A stretch of 64,000 nucleotides of DNA from Aureisphaera sp963669405 (GCA_963669405.2 CAXXHF010000002.1:2108001-2172000); one strand, 5' to 3'. Shown: positions 17,247 to 27,222, numbered from the stretch's first letter. Numbers and translations are program-made. The notes: generated from the letters alone by a model not told the origin.

Positions 17247-20200
17247 ATGGAAATAAAAATCTTGAAACCACGAAAGGCAATAAATAAAGCCTTTTTAAAA
17301 ATAAAACCGAACAGAACGGAAATTGAAAGTTTCAAGACGAATTTGATTGAACTGCTCGACCGAACAAATGATATTGAATCAGAAGAATTTCATAAAAACC
17401 TAGTAATTGACTTCTTTAAAAAAACATATTACGAACCAAATCATTTCGTAAATACTAAAGGAAAAACAGATTTAGTTATCCATACTGGAAATAAGGCGAA
17501 AAGCAATGTTGGAGTTTTAATTGAAACAAAAAAGCCTACCAATAAATCTGAAATGCTATCTAAAAGCAAAATCAATGTTAAGGCATTTCAAGAATTAGTG
17601 CTCTATTATTTAAGGGAACGAATCACTAATAAAAACCTAGACATAAAACATTTAGTTGCAACAAACATCAACGAATGGTTTGTTTTCGACGAACATTTAT
17701 TCGAAAGAATATTTGCCCGAAACAAGAAGTTTGTAAAACAATTTCAAGATTTTGAAGCCGGAAAAAAATCTACAAATGTCTTTTATAATGAAATTGCAGC
17801 ACCATTTATAAATGATATAGAACAAGAGATTGACTTTACTTTTTTCGATATTCGAGAATACGAAAAACCACTTCGTAATGATAATCCAAAAGACGATAAC
17901 AAACTTATTTCACTTTTTAAATTACTCTCGCCTGAGCATTTATTAAAACTACCGTTTGCAAATGACAGTAATAGTCTTGATAAAAGATTTTATGACGAAT
18001 TACTACATATTATTGGACTTTCGGAAACCAAAGAAGGAAGCAAAAAACTAATTCAACGCAATAAAAAAGGAGAAAGAAACACAGGTTCATTTCTTGAAAA
18101 CGCTATAATTAAACTTGATAGTTTGGATATAGTAAATAGACTTGACAATCCTAGTCATTTTGGTATTACTAAAGAAGAGCGTTTATTTAATGTTGGTCTT
18201 GAATTAAGCATAACTTGGATTAACAGAATTCTTTTTCTTAAACTTTTAGAAGCTCAATTAAAAACCTATCATAAAGGAGATAAATCCTATGAGTTTTTGA
18301 GTATCGATAAAATTCAAAATTATGATGATTTAAATAGTCTATTCTTTGAAGTTTTAGCAAAGCAACAATCTGAAAGAAACGAAGATGTAACCGAACTTTT
18401 CGCAAAAGTTCCTTACTTAAATAGTTCGCTTTTTGAACCAACAGGAATTGAACACGGAACATTATTCATTAGCAATTTGCGTGATGATAAAACCATTCCG
18501 ATTTATTCCTCAACTGTTTTAAAAAGTGAAAGCGGAAAAAAGCGAACAGGAAATTTAAGCACTCTTGAATATCTGTTCGAATTTCTAAATGCTTACGACT
18601 TTAGTAGCGAAGGAAAAGAAGAAATTCAAGAAGACAATAAAACATTAATTAATGCTTCTGTTCTCGGTTTAATTTTCGAGAAAATAAATGGTTATAAAGA
18701 TGGCTCGTTTTTTACACCAGGTTTTATCACAATGTATATGTGTTGTGAAACCATTAGAAAAGCAGTTATTCAAAAATTCAACGAAACCAAAGATTGGAAT
18801 TGTAAAGATATAGATTCTCTTTACGATAAAATTGAAGACAGACAAGAAGCAAATGATATTATAAACAGTCTTAAAATTTGTGACCCAGCAGTTGGTTCAG
18901 GACACTTTTTAGTTTCTGCACTTAATGAAATGATAGCCATTAAAAATGACCTTAAAGTTTTACAAGACAGAGATGGTAAAAGACTTAAAGAATACCAATT
19001 TGAAGTCGTTAATGACGAACTAATTGTTACTGATGAAGATGGAGAGTTGTTTGAGTACAATCCAACCAATAAAGAAAGCCAACGCATACAAGAAACACTT
19101 TTTCACGAAAAGCAAACCATAATTGAAAATTGCCTTTTTGGTGTGGATATTAACCCAAATTCTGTAAAAATTTGTCGATTACGTCTTTGGATTGAGTTAC
19201 TTAAAAACGCATACTACAAAAATGAAAGTGAGCTAGAAACACTACCTAACATTGACATAAATATCAAATGCGGAAATTCTCTTATCAGTCGCTTTGAATT
19301 AGATGCTGACCTTAAAAAAGCTTTAAAAAGTAGTAAATGGACTATTGACAGTTATAGAATTGCAGTTGACACCTATCGTAATGCTCAAAACAAAGAGCAA
19401 AAGCGAGAAATGGAAAAACTGATTGACGACATTAAGAACGATTTCAGAAGTGAAATATCACTTAACGACCCAAAAGTTAAGAAACTAAAGAAATTGCAAG
19501 GTGAAATTTTTGGAATGACCAATCAAACGCAAATGTTTGAGTTGTCCAAAAGAGAAAAAACAGCTTGGAACAAAAAACTAAAAAAACTCGCAGAAGAGTC
19601 TAAAAAGTTAGAAACTATTATTGAAGAAATAAAAAACAACAAAATCTATGAAGAAGCTTTTGAATGGCGTTTTGAATTTCCAGAAGTTTTAGATGATAAT
19701 GGAGATTTTGTTGGATTTGATATAGTTATTGGTAATCCACCATATTTACAACTGTCTAAAACTAAAAATTTGCCAAAAGAAGAAAAAAATTATTTATTGA
19801 ATCGATACGAAACCTCTGGTGGACGTTTAAATACTTTCATATTTTTCACTCATTTAAGTTCAGATATTTTAAGAAATAATGGTTTTCTAAACTATATAAT
19901 TCCAAACACAATACTTTCTCAAGAATACTACTCGTTTACACGTGATTTTTTAACAAACGAAGTAACCTTAAAAGAAATTGTTGGGTTCCCAATATTGCCT
20001 TTTGAAGATGCTGTTGTAGAAACGGTTTTGATACATTACCAAAAATATAAAACTGAAAATTATGTCGTTCCTATAAAGGAATTAACTCCTAATTCTATAT
20101 TAAATGTTTCGAGTATAAAAACAGAAACTATAAATAGAGATAAAAAATATTCATTTGTTTATACACTAAACCCTATCATTGAAAAGGCATATGACAAAGA

Positions 20201-20834
20201 GCACTTCAATTTTGGCGAGATATGTGATATAAATCAAGGGATTGCTCTTAAAGGTGACAAATCACTTTCACTAAAAGATATAAATAGTACAGGAGAATAT
20301 TACAAGCTACTCGATGGAAGAAATATAAACAAATACAAACTAGAATGGGATGGTGTTTATTTAGATTATGACCTTGATAGGATTCATAGTTGCAAAAGAA
20401 AAGACATATTTGAGTCAAAGGAAAAACTATTTTTTAGAAGAGTATCATCTTCCTTAATTTTCACTTACGATAATTTACAGTATTATGCATTAAATACGTT
20501 AATTGTGGTAAATAAAAAGGATGCTAAATTTGGTCCAAACATTAAATTCATACTTGGGTTAATGAACTCCAAATTGATGAATTATATTTACAAGAATAAG
20601 TTTAAATCAACGAAGAAAGTTTTTTCTGAAATTCAAGCTAGATCAGTAAAAGAATTGCCTATAATAATTACGTCATTAGAAAATGAAACTCTGATGATTG
20701 ATTTAGTGAATCAAATTTTGGATAGAGAAAGCACTGAACAAATTGAATTAGAAAATAAAATAAATGAATTAGTATACCAATTATACGATTTAACAGAAGA
20801 AGAAATAAAAATAATAGAAGAAGCCAGTGCTTAA
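17247..20834 (+). CDS. Single-chain type IIG restriction-modification enzyme (Eco57I-like)
   Basis: 1195 aa. The N-terminal nuclease has a PD-(D/E)XK pattern: GKTDLVIH (Asp about 75) and LIETKKP (E-T-K about 92-94). A helical linker leads to an N6-adenine methyltransferase with SAM motif I DPAVGSGHFLVSA (about 546) and catalytic motif IV IVIGNPPYLQL (NPPY about 830). The C-terminal 300 residues fit a target-recognition domain of the TaqI/Eco57I type. Such enzymes cut and methylate with one polypeptide and need no separate methylase. The gene is much more AT-rich than its neighbours (about 30% GC in a sampled 60-base line) and is followed by an inverted-repeat element, so it is probably transferred. 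The recognition sequence cannot be deduced. Confidence 0.85.
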   Translation: MEIKILKPRKAINKAFLKIKPNRTEIESFKTNLIELLDRTNDIESEEFHKNLVIDFFKKTYYEPNHFVNTKGKTDLVIHTGNKAKSNVGVLIETKKPTNKSEMLSKSKINVKAFQELVLYYLRERITNKNLDIKHLVATNINEWFVFDEHLFERIFARNKKFVKQFQDFEAGKKSTNVFYNEIAAPFINDIEQEIDFTFFDIREYEKPLRNDNPKDDNKLISLFKLLSPEHLLKLPFANDSNSLDKRFYDELLHIIGLSETKEGSKKLIQRNKKGERNTGSFLENAIIKLDSLDIVNRLDNPSHFGITKEERLFNVGLELSITWINRILFLKLLEAQLKTYHKGDKSYEFLSIDKIQNYDDLNSLFFEVLAKQQSERNEDVTELFAKVPYLNSSLFEPTGIEHGTLFISNLRDDKTIPIYSSTVLKSESGKKRTGNLSTLEYLFEFLNAYDFSSEGKEEIQEDNKTLINASVLGLIFEKINGYKDGSFFTPGFITMYMCCETIRKAVIQKFNETKDWNCKDIDSLYDKIEDRQEANDIINSLKICDPAVGSGHFLVSALNEMIAIKNDLKVLQDRDGKRLKEYQFEVVNDELIVTDEDGELFEYNPTNKESQRIQETLFHEKQTIIENCLFGVDINPNSVKICRLRLWIELLKNAYYKNESELETLPNIDINIKCGNSLISRFELDADLKKALKSSKWTIDSYRIAVDTYRNAQNKEQKREMEKLIDDIKNDFRSEISLNDPKVKKLKKLQGEIFGMTNQTQMFELSKREKTAWNKKLKKLAEESKKLETIIEEIKNNKIYEEAFEWRFEFPEVLDDNGDFVGFDIVIGNPPYLQLSKTKNLPKEEKNYLLNRYETSGGRLNTFIFFTHLSSDILRNNGFLNYIIPNTILSQEYYSFTRDFLTNEVTLKEIVGFPILPFEDAVVETVLIHYQKYKTENYVVPIKELTPNSILNVSSIKTETINRDKKYSFVYTLNPIIEKAYDKEHFNFGEICDINQGIALKGDKSLSLKDINSTGEYYKLLDGRNINKYKLEWDGVYLDYDLDRIHSCKRKDIFESKEKLFFRRVSSSLIFTYDNLQYYALNTLIVVNKKDAKFGPNIKFILGLMNSKLMNYIYKNKFKSTKKVFSEIQARSVKELPIIITSLENETLMIDLVNQILDRESTEQIELENKINELVYQLYDLTEEEIKIIEEASA

Positions 20835-20946
20835 AGCCATACCCATTTGCAATTCGCTCAAGCCAACGCTACCCCAAAAATTGCAAAAGAGTATGTCTTT
20901 GCCAACGCTACAAACAGAACGGAAAATAAAGTACGAAAACACAACA

Positions 20947-21070
20947 ACGTATATAAAAAATAGCGGTTTTAGTGCTTAAACGAAAGATAAATAATAAAAT
21001 AAAGGTCAGTTATAAACCGAAAATTAGTGTGTAAAATCCGCTACTTTTCATATACAAGACCGATATACGT
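20947..21070. repeat. 124-bp imperfect inverted-repeat element downstream of the R-M gene
   Basis: The left arm 20949-20970 (GTATATAAAAAATAGCGGTTTT) and right arm 21033-21055 pair as an imperfect 22-bp dyad. The outer 8-mers ACGTATAT (20947) and ATATACGT (21063-21070) are also exactly complementary. The interior (about 60 bp) has no ORF. No transposase is present. It resembles a mobile non-autonomous or hairpin repeat often seen beside accessory genes in flavobacteria. Confidence 0.5.
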
Positions 21071-21116
21071 GACTTAAATGCGCTTAAGGAGTTAAGGTTA
21101 AAAACTATTTAAGGGT

Positions 21117-21734
21117 TTACTCTACCCCCTCAAAAAACTGAACGGCAAAGGAACAGAAGTCGACAATGACCTGTTTGTCCAGTTCAAACTCTTTCCGACT
21201 TCCTAAATAGTTTTTAGAAGTAGTTGTAATTTCCTTTCCTTCATCCAATTCCTTTACGGAAATACATTTAATATGTTTCTTACTCACCAAAATGATATAA
21301 GCATTGCCATAAGGATAATCCTTGGGTAAATCCTTTAATCTAAACTCACCACTTTTCCTGAATTTTACCTCAATAAAAAAGACTTCATTGGTTTTTGGGT
21401 TCTGGATAACAAAATCGGGCATTCTTCGAATTTCTGTTGCCACTTCACTTTTCACTCCTTTTAAGAGTTCCATGATGCCGGGAATGGTATTTTCCATACC
21501 ATAACGAAATACATTATAACCCAGGGATAAAAACAATTCTTGAATCAAAGTTTCAGCAATGCGTCCTTTGATCATGTTGTAGCGATAATTTTTATCCTTC
21601 TCGCTTAGTCCTTTATTTTCAGATGCTATCTCGTCGGGAAGCGATTCTTCTACTTTATCTTCCTTTTTGTAGCAGGAAAAACACAAACCCCCATTGTATT
21701 TGGTGTAAGCACCGCATTGAATACATTCAGCCAT
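21117..21734 (-). CDS. Zinc-ribbon plus PD-(D/E)XK nuclease-like protein
   Basis: 205 aa. The N-terminus has two close cysteine pairs, C4-x2-C7 and C18-x2-C21, forming a probable zinc ribbon. Residues about 50-175 fit a restriction-endonuclease-like fold: Glu61 in KGRIAETLIQE, Asp107 in RMPDFVI, and Glu122-Val-Lys124 in FFIEVKFR. The spacing D-x14-E-x-K is typical of PD-(D/E)XK nucleases. A DNA-cleaving or DNA-binding role is inferred; the enzyme activity is not proven. It is oriented against the R-M gene and may belong to the defence island or be a native gene at its border. No family name is recognised. Confidence 0.6.
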   Translation of the reverse strand: MAECIQCGAYTKYNGGLCFSCYKKEDKVEESLPDEIASENKGLSEKDKNYRYNMIKGRIAETLIQELFLSLGYNVFRYGMENTIPGIMELLKGVKSEVATEIRRMPDFVIQNPKTNEVFFIEVKFRKSGEFRLKDLPKDYPYGNAYIILVSKKHIKCISVKELDEGKEITTTSKNYLGSRKEFELDKQVIVDFCSFAVQFFEGVE

Positions 21735-21865
21735 GTTATTAGTGTATTAAATACAAATCCCCATTAACTCCTTCTCAAAGAAAGAGCAAATGGGGAAACC
21801 TATGCTCTAAGATACTAAATTTTACAAAGCTTACTCCCTCACAAACCTCAACACGCTTTTCCCCA

Positions 21866-24607
21866 TCACCCACAAGGATTGTAATAACCGCCCCCATCGG
21901 TAGCTACCAGTTCCAGGAGTTGCAAACGGTCGCAATTGTCATTCAATACCCAGGCAAAGCCTTTGGTAGACGCTACGGGTAAGGCTCCTTCTGGCATTTG
22001 TACCGAGATAGCCGTTTGAGAAGGAGGGGCCTGTTGCTGTTGTTGCATCATCCCTGCGTCCTGCGGATCACAACCTTGTTGCTGTAGCAGTTGCCAGTCA
22101 CTTCCGTTGGTAGAACTCCATGTTTGTCCGTTGGTTCCCGTAAGGAACAATTGCCCCGCTCTTGCGGTTATCTGTTCTAGGTGATCGCCATTTTGGCGAT
22201 GGACCAATAAGAGGTTACCAGCGGCATTTCGCTTAAAGACACGCAATCCCGTAAGGGTAAGAACCGCTGCAAAAAGCCCTTCTTGGTTCTGTAGCAATGC
22301 ATGATCCCGCCAGCTACCGTGAAGTTCCAGTTCATGAAGCAAACGATATCCACGGGCCATCACAACAAAGCCGGGAGAAGGATTGTTTAGATTACCTCCT
22401 GCACCTGCTACATGTAGTTGTATGGGTTGTGCTGTGGCATTGCCCTGTTGCCAGAACTCGAAACGTGCCGTTCCTAATTGATCTAGGTGTATTCCTGCAA
22501 AGTGTTCCGTTTGTCCATGAGTAAGTGTGTTGAGGGTTATATGGGCCTGTGGGTCCAGACCTGTAAAGCCCAAAGACCATCCCAGTACATCAATGTCTAT
22601 TTCAGGAACAAATGGAAACGGCGAACGCATGAAATCACGGAGGTTTCGGGTACGGTCTTCAAACATATCTATAAGATCCTGATTGGCATTGCATTCTTCC
22701 AGAATTTCGTTCCTAAGGGTATTAAAACTCTCATCACTAAGATAATCTGCCAGCACAGGAACCTGAAATATTCGGGCCCCGGCGTTGGTCTGTACCAATA
22801 GTTTTATTCTGGGAAGATCAGACCCTGCATCGGCACGTAAAGCGGCAAGTTCATCACGGGAGAAATTATAATTATATACCAGGGTATAGTCTGATTGATA
22901 AATTTGAGGTGCGGGCCAACTAGCAGCAGGTGTTTGTTCTAAAATTTCAACCCGCCAAACCACAAGCGGAATAGGTCGGCTTCTGGCATAAAGATCAAAA
23001 CGGAAGCCCAACTCTCCAAAAATAGTAGGCTCCTCCCCATCAGCAGGGCATTCGGCCCGATAGGGTTGCCGCCAACGGGGTGCCGGTAATCTGCCAGAAG
23101 GCAACCGTTGAAAGAGTGCGGGTAGTTCTGTAAGGTTACCCCCCGCCATAAGCCCATCCTCACAAGGAATAACGGTTGTAATCCCAATAGTACCTAGGAC
23201 CCTGTTTTCAATTTGTTCAATCTCAATTTCGGCAAAATAAGCATTATTTGTTCCGTCAACAGCGGTTAATTCTGGAGTACTCAATGGCGGAATGTCTTGC
23301 GCTAAGATGGCGCCCATGGTTCCGAAGCCACCCAATAACCCGCCTAAGATTCCACCTACCACAGCGCCAATCCACCCACCAAAAACACCACCTATGGTGA
23401 GTCCGCCACCCGCTAGCAGCATGGCATTTAAGGAACCACAAACAAAGACATCTCCTGGGTCTACCTCATGGGAGGCAACCAGGTCCAGCCGAAGAACCCC
23501 TGCTCTGGGAACAGAAACCGTAGTAAGCAATGTAAGATTAACATCCATATCATATCCCCACGGAACACAGGCCCCGGGGAGGTGTACGGCAAAGCGAGTA
23601 TCTAAGGTTCCTATTTCCCCAGGGAGGCAGCCTCCACCTTCGGTCATGTTTGAGACACTCCATGTAGAAGTAGGCCGGGAATTCAACACCACGTTAGAAC
23701 GTCCAGCTAAGGCAGATTCTAGGGTACTGGCAACGCGGCGGTCAAACAGCTCAGTAGGGAAGAAAACACCCCAGTCAATACCCACTAGACGATTTCGTAG
23801 AGTTGCCGAGAAATAACTATTCCAAAGTGCCACCCAAGCCCCTGGAACACTGTCTGGAAAACCAAGGAAGGTAATAAGATCATCACGCTCCACTTGAAGT
23901 TGCAGATCTACCACCCCATTACTTACGCGCAGCCCCGCATTCCAAACTGTTAACCCTGCCCCAAAGACACTGTCCAGATTATTGATGGGAAAAGAAATGG
24001 GAGGGAACCATGCTGCTGCGTTATCTATCATGGTCTGCAGCAAGTCTTCTCCTAATTGTTGCGCTGCTTCACTGGGAAGACTGCCTGAAGGGATATAATT
24101 GCCAAACAAGCCAAAATTAATGGCTATGGGGCTGAATGCAAGACTAAGATTACCTCCAGAGATGGCAGGCTGGCTTATTTTAAATACCGCCTGAACATCG
24201 AATTTGGTATATTCTGAATCAGAAGCTTGGTTAAGCCCAACCGTCTCTAAGTCGCTTACCCTAATGGCATACACACTAATGTTTACCAGAGCAACCGGGT
24301 TTCGCACGGAGATATTGGTAAACTGTGGCAATGGGTCTAATCCGCCAAAGAGTGTTATGGGCGGTGTATTGATGGCCTTGGTATCTGGAGGAACTACAGA
24401 CGGAGGTAAATAATCTAATAGGATATCTTCTATCTCTATACGGTCTATAACTCCCGGTTCTGTGGTGGCTGAAGCATCTGCCGGATCAAACGGAATGTTT
24501 TTAATCCCATCCAGATTAAGGCGTTGGCTGGTAAGAACTTCATTCTTGGCATACGCCAAAAGAACACTTTGAAATTTGCTTGTGCTGAACTGAATATTCA
24601 ATATCAT
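21866..24607 (-). CDS. Unrecognised 913-aa protein with glycine-zipper hydrophobic stretch
   Basis: No signal peptide. The N-terminal 330 residues are beta-rich with alternating hydrophobics (SLAFSPIAINFGLFGNYIPS, VVDLQLQVERDDLITFLGF). Residues about 394-436 form a 40-residue Gly-rich hydrophobic segment (LTIGGVFGGWIGAVVGG continuing ILGGLLGGFG). This is a glycine-zipper pattern known from membrane-inserting proteins. The C-terminal 200 residues contain propeller-like blades (GQLFLTGTNGQTWSSTNGSD) and a Q-rich stretch (MMQQQQQAP). The gene is somewhat GC-richer than its neighbours. A pore-forming or membrane-disrupting protein is one reading; a large structural or cell-surface protein exported without a classical signal is another. 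It stands alone, 254 bp from the next gene. Confidence 0.6.
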   Translation of the reverse strand: MILNIQFSTSKFQSVLLAYAKNEVLTSQRLNLDGIKNIPFDPADASATTEPGVIDRIEIEDILLDYLPPSVVPPDTKAINTPPITLFGGLDPLPQFTNISVRNPVALVNISVYAIRVSDLETVGLNQASDSEYTKFDVQAVFKISQPAISGGNLSLAFSPIAINFGLFGNYIPSGSLPSEAAQQLGEDLLQTMIDNAAAWFPPISFPINNLDSVFGAGLTVWNAGLRVSNGVVDLQLQVERDDLITFLGFPDSVPGAWVALWNSYFSATLRNRLVGIDWGVFFPTELFDRRVASTLESALAGRSNVVLNSRPTSTWSVSNMTEGGGCLPGEIGTLDTRFAVHLPGACVPWGYDMDVNLTLLTTVSVPRAGVLRLDLVASHEVDPGDVFVCGSLNAMLLAGGGLTIGGVFGGWIGAVVGGILGGLLGGFGTMGAILAQDIPPLSTPELTAVDGTNNAYFAEIEIEQIENRVLGTIGITTVIPCEDGLMAGGNLTELPALFQRLPSGRLPAPRWRQPYRAECPADGEEPTIFGELGFRFDLYARSRPIPLVVWRVEILEQTPAASWPAPQIYQSDYTLVYNYNFSRDELAALRADAGSDLPRIKLLVQTNAGARIFQVPVLADYLSDESFNTLRNEILEECNANQDLIDMFEDRTRNLRDFMRSPFPFVPEIDIDVLGWSLGFTGLDPQAHITLNTLTHGQTEHFAGIHLDQLGTARFEFWQQGNATAQPIQLHVAGAGGNLNNPSPGFVVMARGYRLLHELELHGSWRDHALLQNQEGLFAAVLTLTGLRVFKRNAAGNLLLVHRQNGDHLEQITARAGQLFLTGTNGQTWSSTNGSDWQLLQQQGCDPQDAGMMQQQQQAPPSQTAISVQMPEGALPVASTKGFAWVLNDNCDRLQLLELVATDGGGYYNPCG

Positions 24608-24781
24608 GAGGGTAGATTTTTAAAGATATTTTACGATTCACCTTTAAGCTATAGGCGAATGTATAGCTGATGGATGAAAATAGCTTATTTATAACGGAAC
24701 TTGCATAGGTGAAACCCTATAACCGATACGGGGAAAACACCGTAAATGTAATAAGTTGGTATGCACAACCTTCTCTAGACC

Positions 24782-24813
24782 CCAAAAAAACCTCCCTCCA
24801 CGAAGGAGAGAGG
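24782..24813 (-). terminator. Terminator of the M4 metalloprotease gene
   Basis: The stem CCTCcCTCC / GGAGaGAGG (one mismatch, ACGAA loop) is preceded on the plus strand by seven A, which read as U-run on the minus transcript, 49 bp after the protease stop. Confidence 0.7.
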
Positions 24814-24861
24814 CTCATAAATTTCTTAAAAAGTGATGGCTTCACTACCCTAACCAAGGGT

Positions 24862-27222
24862 CTAGTTTTTCACCACTTTTAACACGCGTGTTTTCTCTGG
24901 AGTTATGACCTTGACAAAGTAGACTCCATCGCTCAGCGCTTGAATATCAACATCCTCAGAAGTTGTATTAACCAGTTGACGATGCATTACTTGGCGACCT
25001 TCCATATTATATATGGTTAGACTGGCACTGGGTTGGATTTGTTTAAAACCAATGCTAAAAATGCCACGGGTAGGGTTAGGGTACAACAGCACATCGTTGA
25101 AAGCAGCATTACCCGTTACACTAGATGTATTGGGTACCCCATCACCACCCGTAAAAGCTGTTACAACCACATCATCACAAGGGTCGGGCGTGGGGTTCCC
25201 GGAACAATCTTTAATGGTGATGTATTTATAAATACGCAAACCAGTAGGTGTTACGACCGATATTCTATAAGTATAAGGCAAACTTGGAGGATCAATTCCG
25301 CCAAAATCAAGCACCAAGAACGAGGAATCGTTGGGTCCATTTATGGAAACATTCCAGTGACTGGGATAGTGCCACTGAAAATTGTTACTGGGGTCAAGTG
25401 TAGTAGCACATACATTGAGGTTTATACCCCCATTAAAACCGCCATCACTATCGGCACAGATGTTTGATGATCCCGATATTTGATATCCTTGGTAATGCCC
25501 TTGATGCGGCAGTCCCACTGCTGCCCAAGCGGCGAGAACGGCAAAATATTCGTCCGAACAAGTGCCATAAAGATCTATGGTGGTTTTTACCGTAGCGTTT
25601 TTGGCCTGTACATAATTGGGATCTCTGGGCAATGTCGTTGTAAGGGTCTTGTAAAGAATACCTAAGGCTTTCTCTCTGGATATGCCGTAGACCGTGACCC
25701 CGTGAAAGGTTCCTCCTTGAGCGAGCAAATAATACCACTTGGTCATGACTCCAGCCGATATATGCGCATCGTCGCCAGCATTGTACTCTGAGTAATGATC
25801 AATCTTTGGGTCGGTACTTGATTTGGGGTGTTGCAAATGAACTGCAACGGAAGTTCCGGCGGTGCTTATCCACGTATTGGCTCCCACATTTACCGAATTG
25901 TTCTCATTAAAGAATAACTGTGCCTCGTTACCAAAGATGTCGCATATCCCTTCGTTTACGGCATTGGCATTCAACAAAGACGAATTGCCGTGTTCCCTAT
26001 CAATAACATGATGGGTAAATTCATGCCCCAGGGTAGCAGCGGTGTTAAAAGAACTGGGAGCCGAAGGGATGACTCCAGTAACGATAACATCGGCGTCCTG
26101 TCGTAAAAAAGCACGGGCATTGGCAGCATTCCAACCCGAGATAACATACAATAGGTTCCCGGTATTGGCAGATCCAGATCGATTGAATTTTTCTTCGTAA
26201 AAATCCCAAACAGAGGTGGCAAAAATATGGGCATCGAAAGCGACTCTCTGGCTCATGGTTGTAGAGGCCCAAGGAGTGGTAGATCCTGTTTTGGTAAGGT
26301 ATACATAATCTATCTCATACGAATTGGCAAATGGACTGGGGAGCTGTACTCCATCGAACTCGGTGGCTCGGTTGTACAAACTTTGAGGTCCAAACCATCC
26401 GCTGGGTGATCCAGATTCTAAAGGCTCCACATCATAGGTTCTTATCCACTTATCGCCATCGTCGGCATTTAAGCGATATACATTGCTACCTTGGTCTTGA
26501 TCATCAATGGTAACTGCAGTAAATGGGGCTCCACTAAAAGCCGAAGTTGTCCCGGGAGAATTATGTGAATTGACACGATCGCCCCGCTTTTGAATGGTAC
26601 AATCATAAGCATTAAAATAATAATACATCATAGAACGATTTACAGTAGCTTCGTACACATAGGTTACATAATACTCCTGTTCTTCTACTATGATTTCAGG
26701 ATCTCTTGGGTCATTTCTATCTATGGGATTAGGGGAAAATACCGTTTCCAGATAAGAAATATCGCTAATGGGATCACCCGCATTGGCTACTACAAAGGTT
26801 TTTCCGTCGTTTACCTCGCAATTTTGAATGCAAATAAGATTATCACTGGGGACGGTAAAGTTGGATACAAAAGCGTCACCACAGTCAATAAGTGATTGTA
26901 TAAAACCACCTCCTTCTACTGGGAGGCCACAATAGTATTGATCAAACAGTTCAATGGTTTGACCCGTCTCGTCATCTCGATCAATGTTGGACTTAACGAA
27001 GGTGATGTCGGTATCTAGGAAAATGAGTCCTCTAAATTCATCATCCATAACACCACGTCCATCCAAACCGGATAAATAATAGTCGTTAGGCGAGATCACA
27101 CCACTAATATGGGTTGACAGAAAGGGGTTTCCGCTTTTTAAATTAAGATCTGATTGACCAAAACAAGAAGAGAGGCCAAATAAAATAAAATAACAGGTAA
27201 TAACAGTCTTTACTAATTTCAT
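24862..27222 (-). CDS. Secreted M4 (thermolysin-like) zinc metalloprotease with T9SS sorting domain
   Basis: 786 aa with signal peptide (residues 1-23, ending CFGQ). The catalytic zinc site is HEFTH at about residue 400 with the third ligand Glu in NEGICDIFG about 25 residues on. The second catalytic His is in DDAHISAGVMTKWYYLL (about 487), matching the thermolysin D-x-H-x-S-G pattern. An N-terminal propeptide-like region (about 30-230) precedes it. After the catalytic domain come a cysteine-containing domain (about 600-690) and a type A T9SS domain (LLYPNPTRGIF to VLKVVKN). Thus it is a surface or released endopeptidase, probably for protein scavenging. It is monocistronic. Confidence 0.85.
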   Translation of the reverse strand: MKLVKTVITCYFILFGLSSCFGQSDLNLKSGNPFLSTHISGVISPNDYYLSGLDGRGVMDDEFRGLIFLDTDITFVKSNIDRDDETGQTIELFDQYYCGLPVEGGGFIQSLIDCGDAFVSNFTVPSDNLICIQNCEVNDGKTFVVANAGDPISDISYLETVFSPNPIDRNDPRDPEIIVEEQEYYVTYVYEATVNRSMMYYYFNAYDCTIQKRGDRVNSHNSPGTTSAFSGAPFTAVTIDDQDQGSNVYRLNADDGDKWIRTYDVEPLESGSPSGWFGPQSLYNRATEFDGVQLPSPFANSYEIDYVYLTKTGSTTPWASTTMSQRVAFDAHIFATSVWDFYEEKFNRSGSANTGNLLYVISGWNAANARAFLRQDADVIVTGVIPSAPSSFNTAATLGHEFTHHVIDREHGNSSLLNANAVNEGICDIFGNEAQLFFNENNSVNVGANTWISTAGTSVAVHLQHPKSSTDPKIDHYSEYNAGDDAHISAGVMTKWYYLLAQGGTFHGVTVYGISREKALGILYKTLTTTLPRDPNYVQAKNATVKTTIDLYGTCSDEYFAVLAAWAAVGLPHQGHYQGYQISGSSNICADSDGGFNGGINLNVCATTLDPSNNFQWHYPSHWNVSINGPNDSSFLVLDFGGIDPPSLPYTYRISVVTPTGLRIYKYITIKDCSGNPTPDPCDDVVVTAFTGGDGVPNTSSVTGNAAFNDVLLYPNPTRGIFSIGFKQIQPSASLTIYNMEGRQVMHRQLVNTTSEDVDIQALSDGVYFVKVITPEKTRVLKVVKN

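Noticed and set aside
17065..17287. Three overlapping small ORFs at 17065-17287
   Set aside because: They overlap in different frames across AT-rich sequence that follows the broken hsdR start; none has a recognisable protein or clean context.
20941..21071. The inverted-repeat element as an integron attC site
   Set aside because: Size and hairpin fit, but the conserved ends (RYYYAAC and GTTRRRY) are not found, and there is no integrase nearby.
21866..24607. Contractile injection system around the 913-aa gene
   Set aside because: No tail sheath, tube, baseplate or spike genes flank it in either direction.
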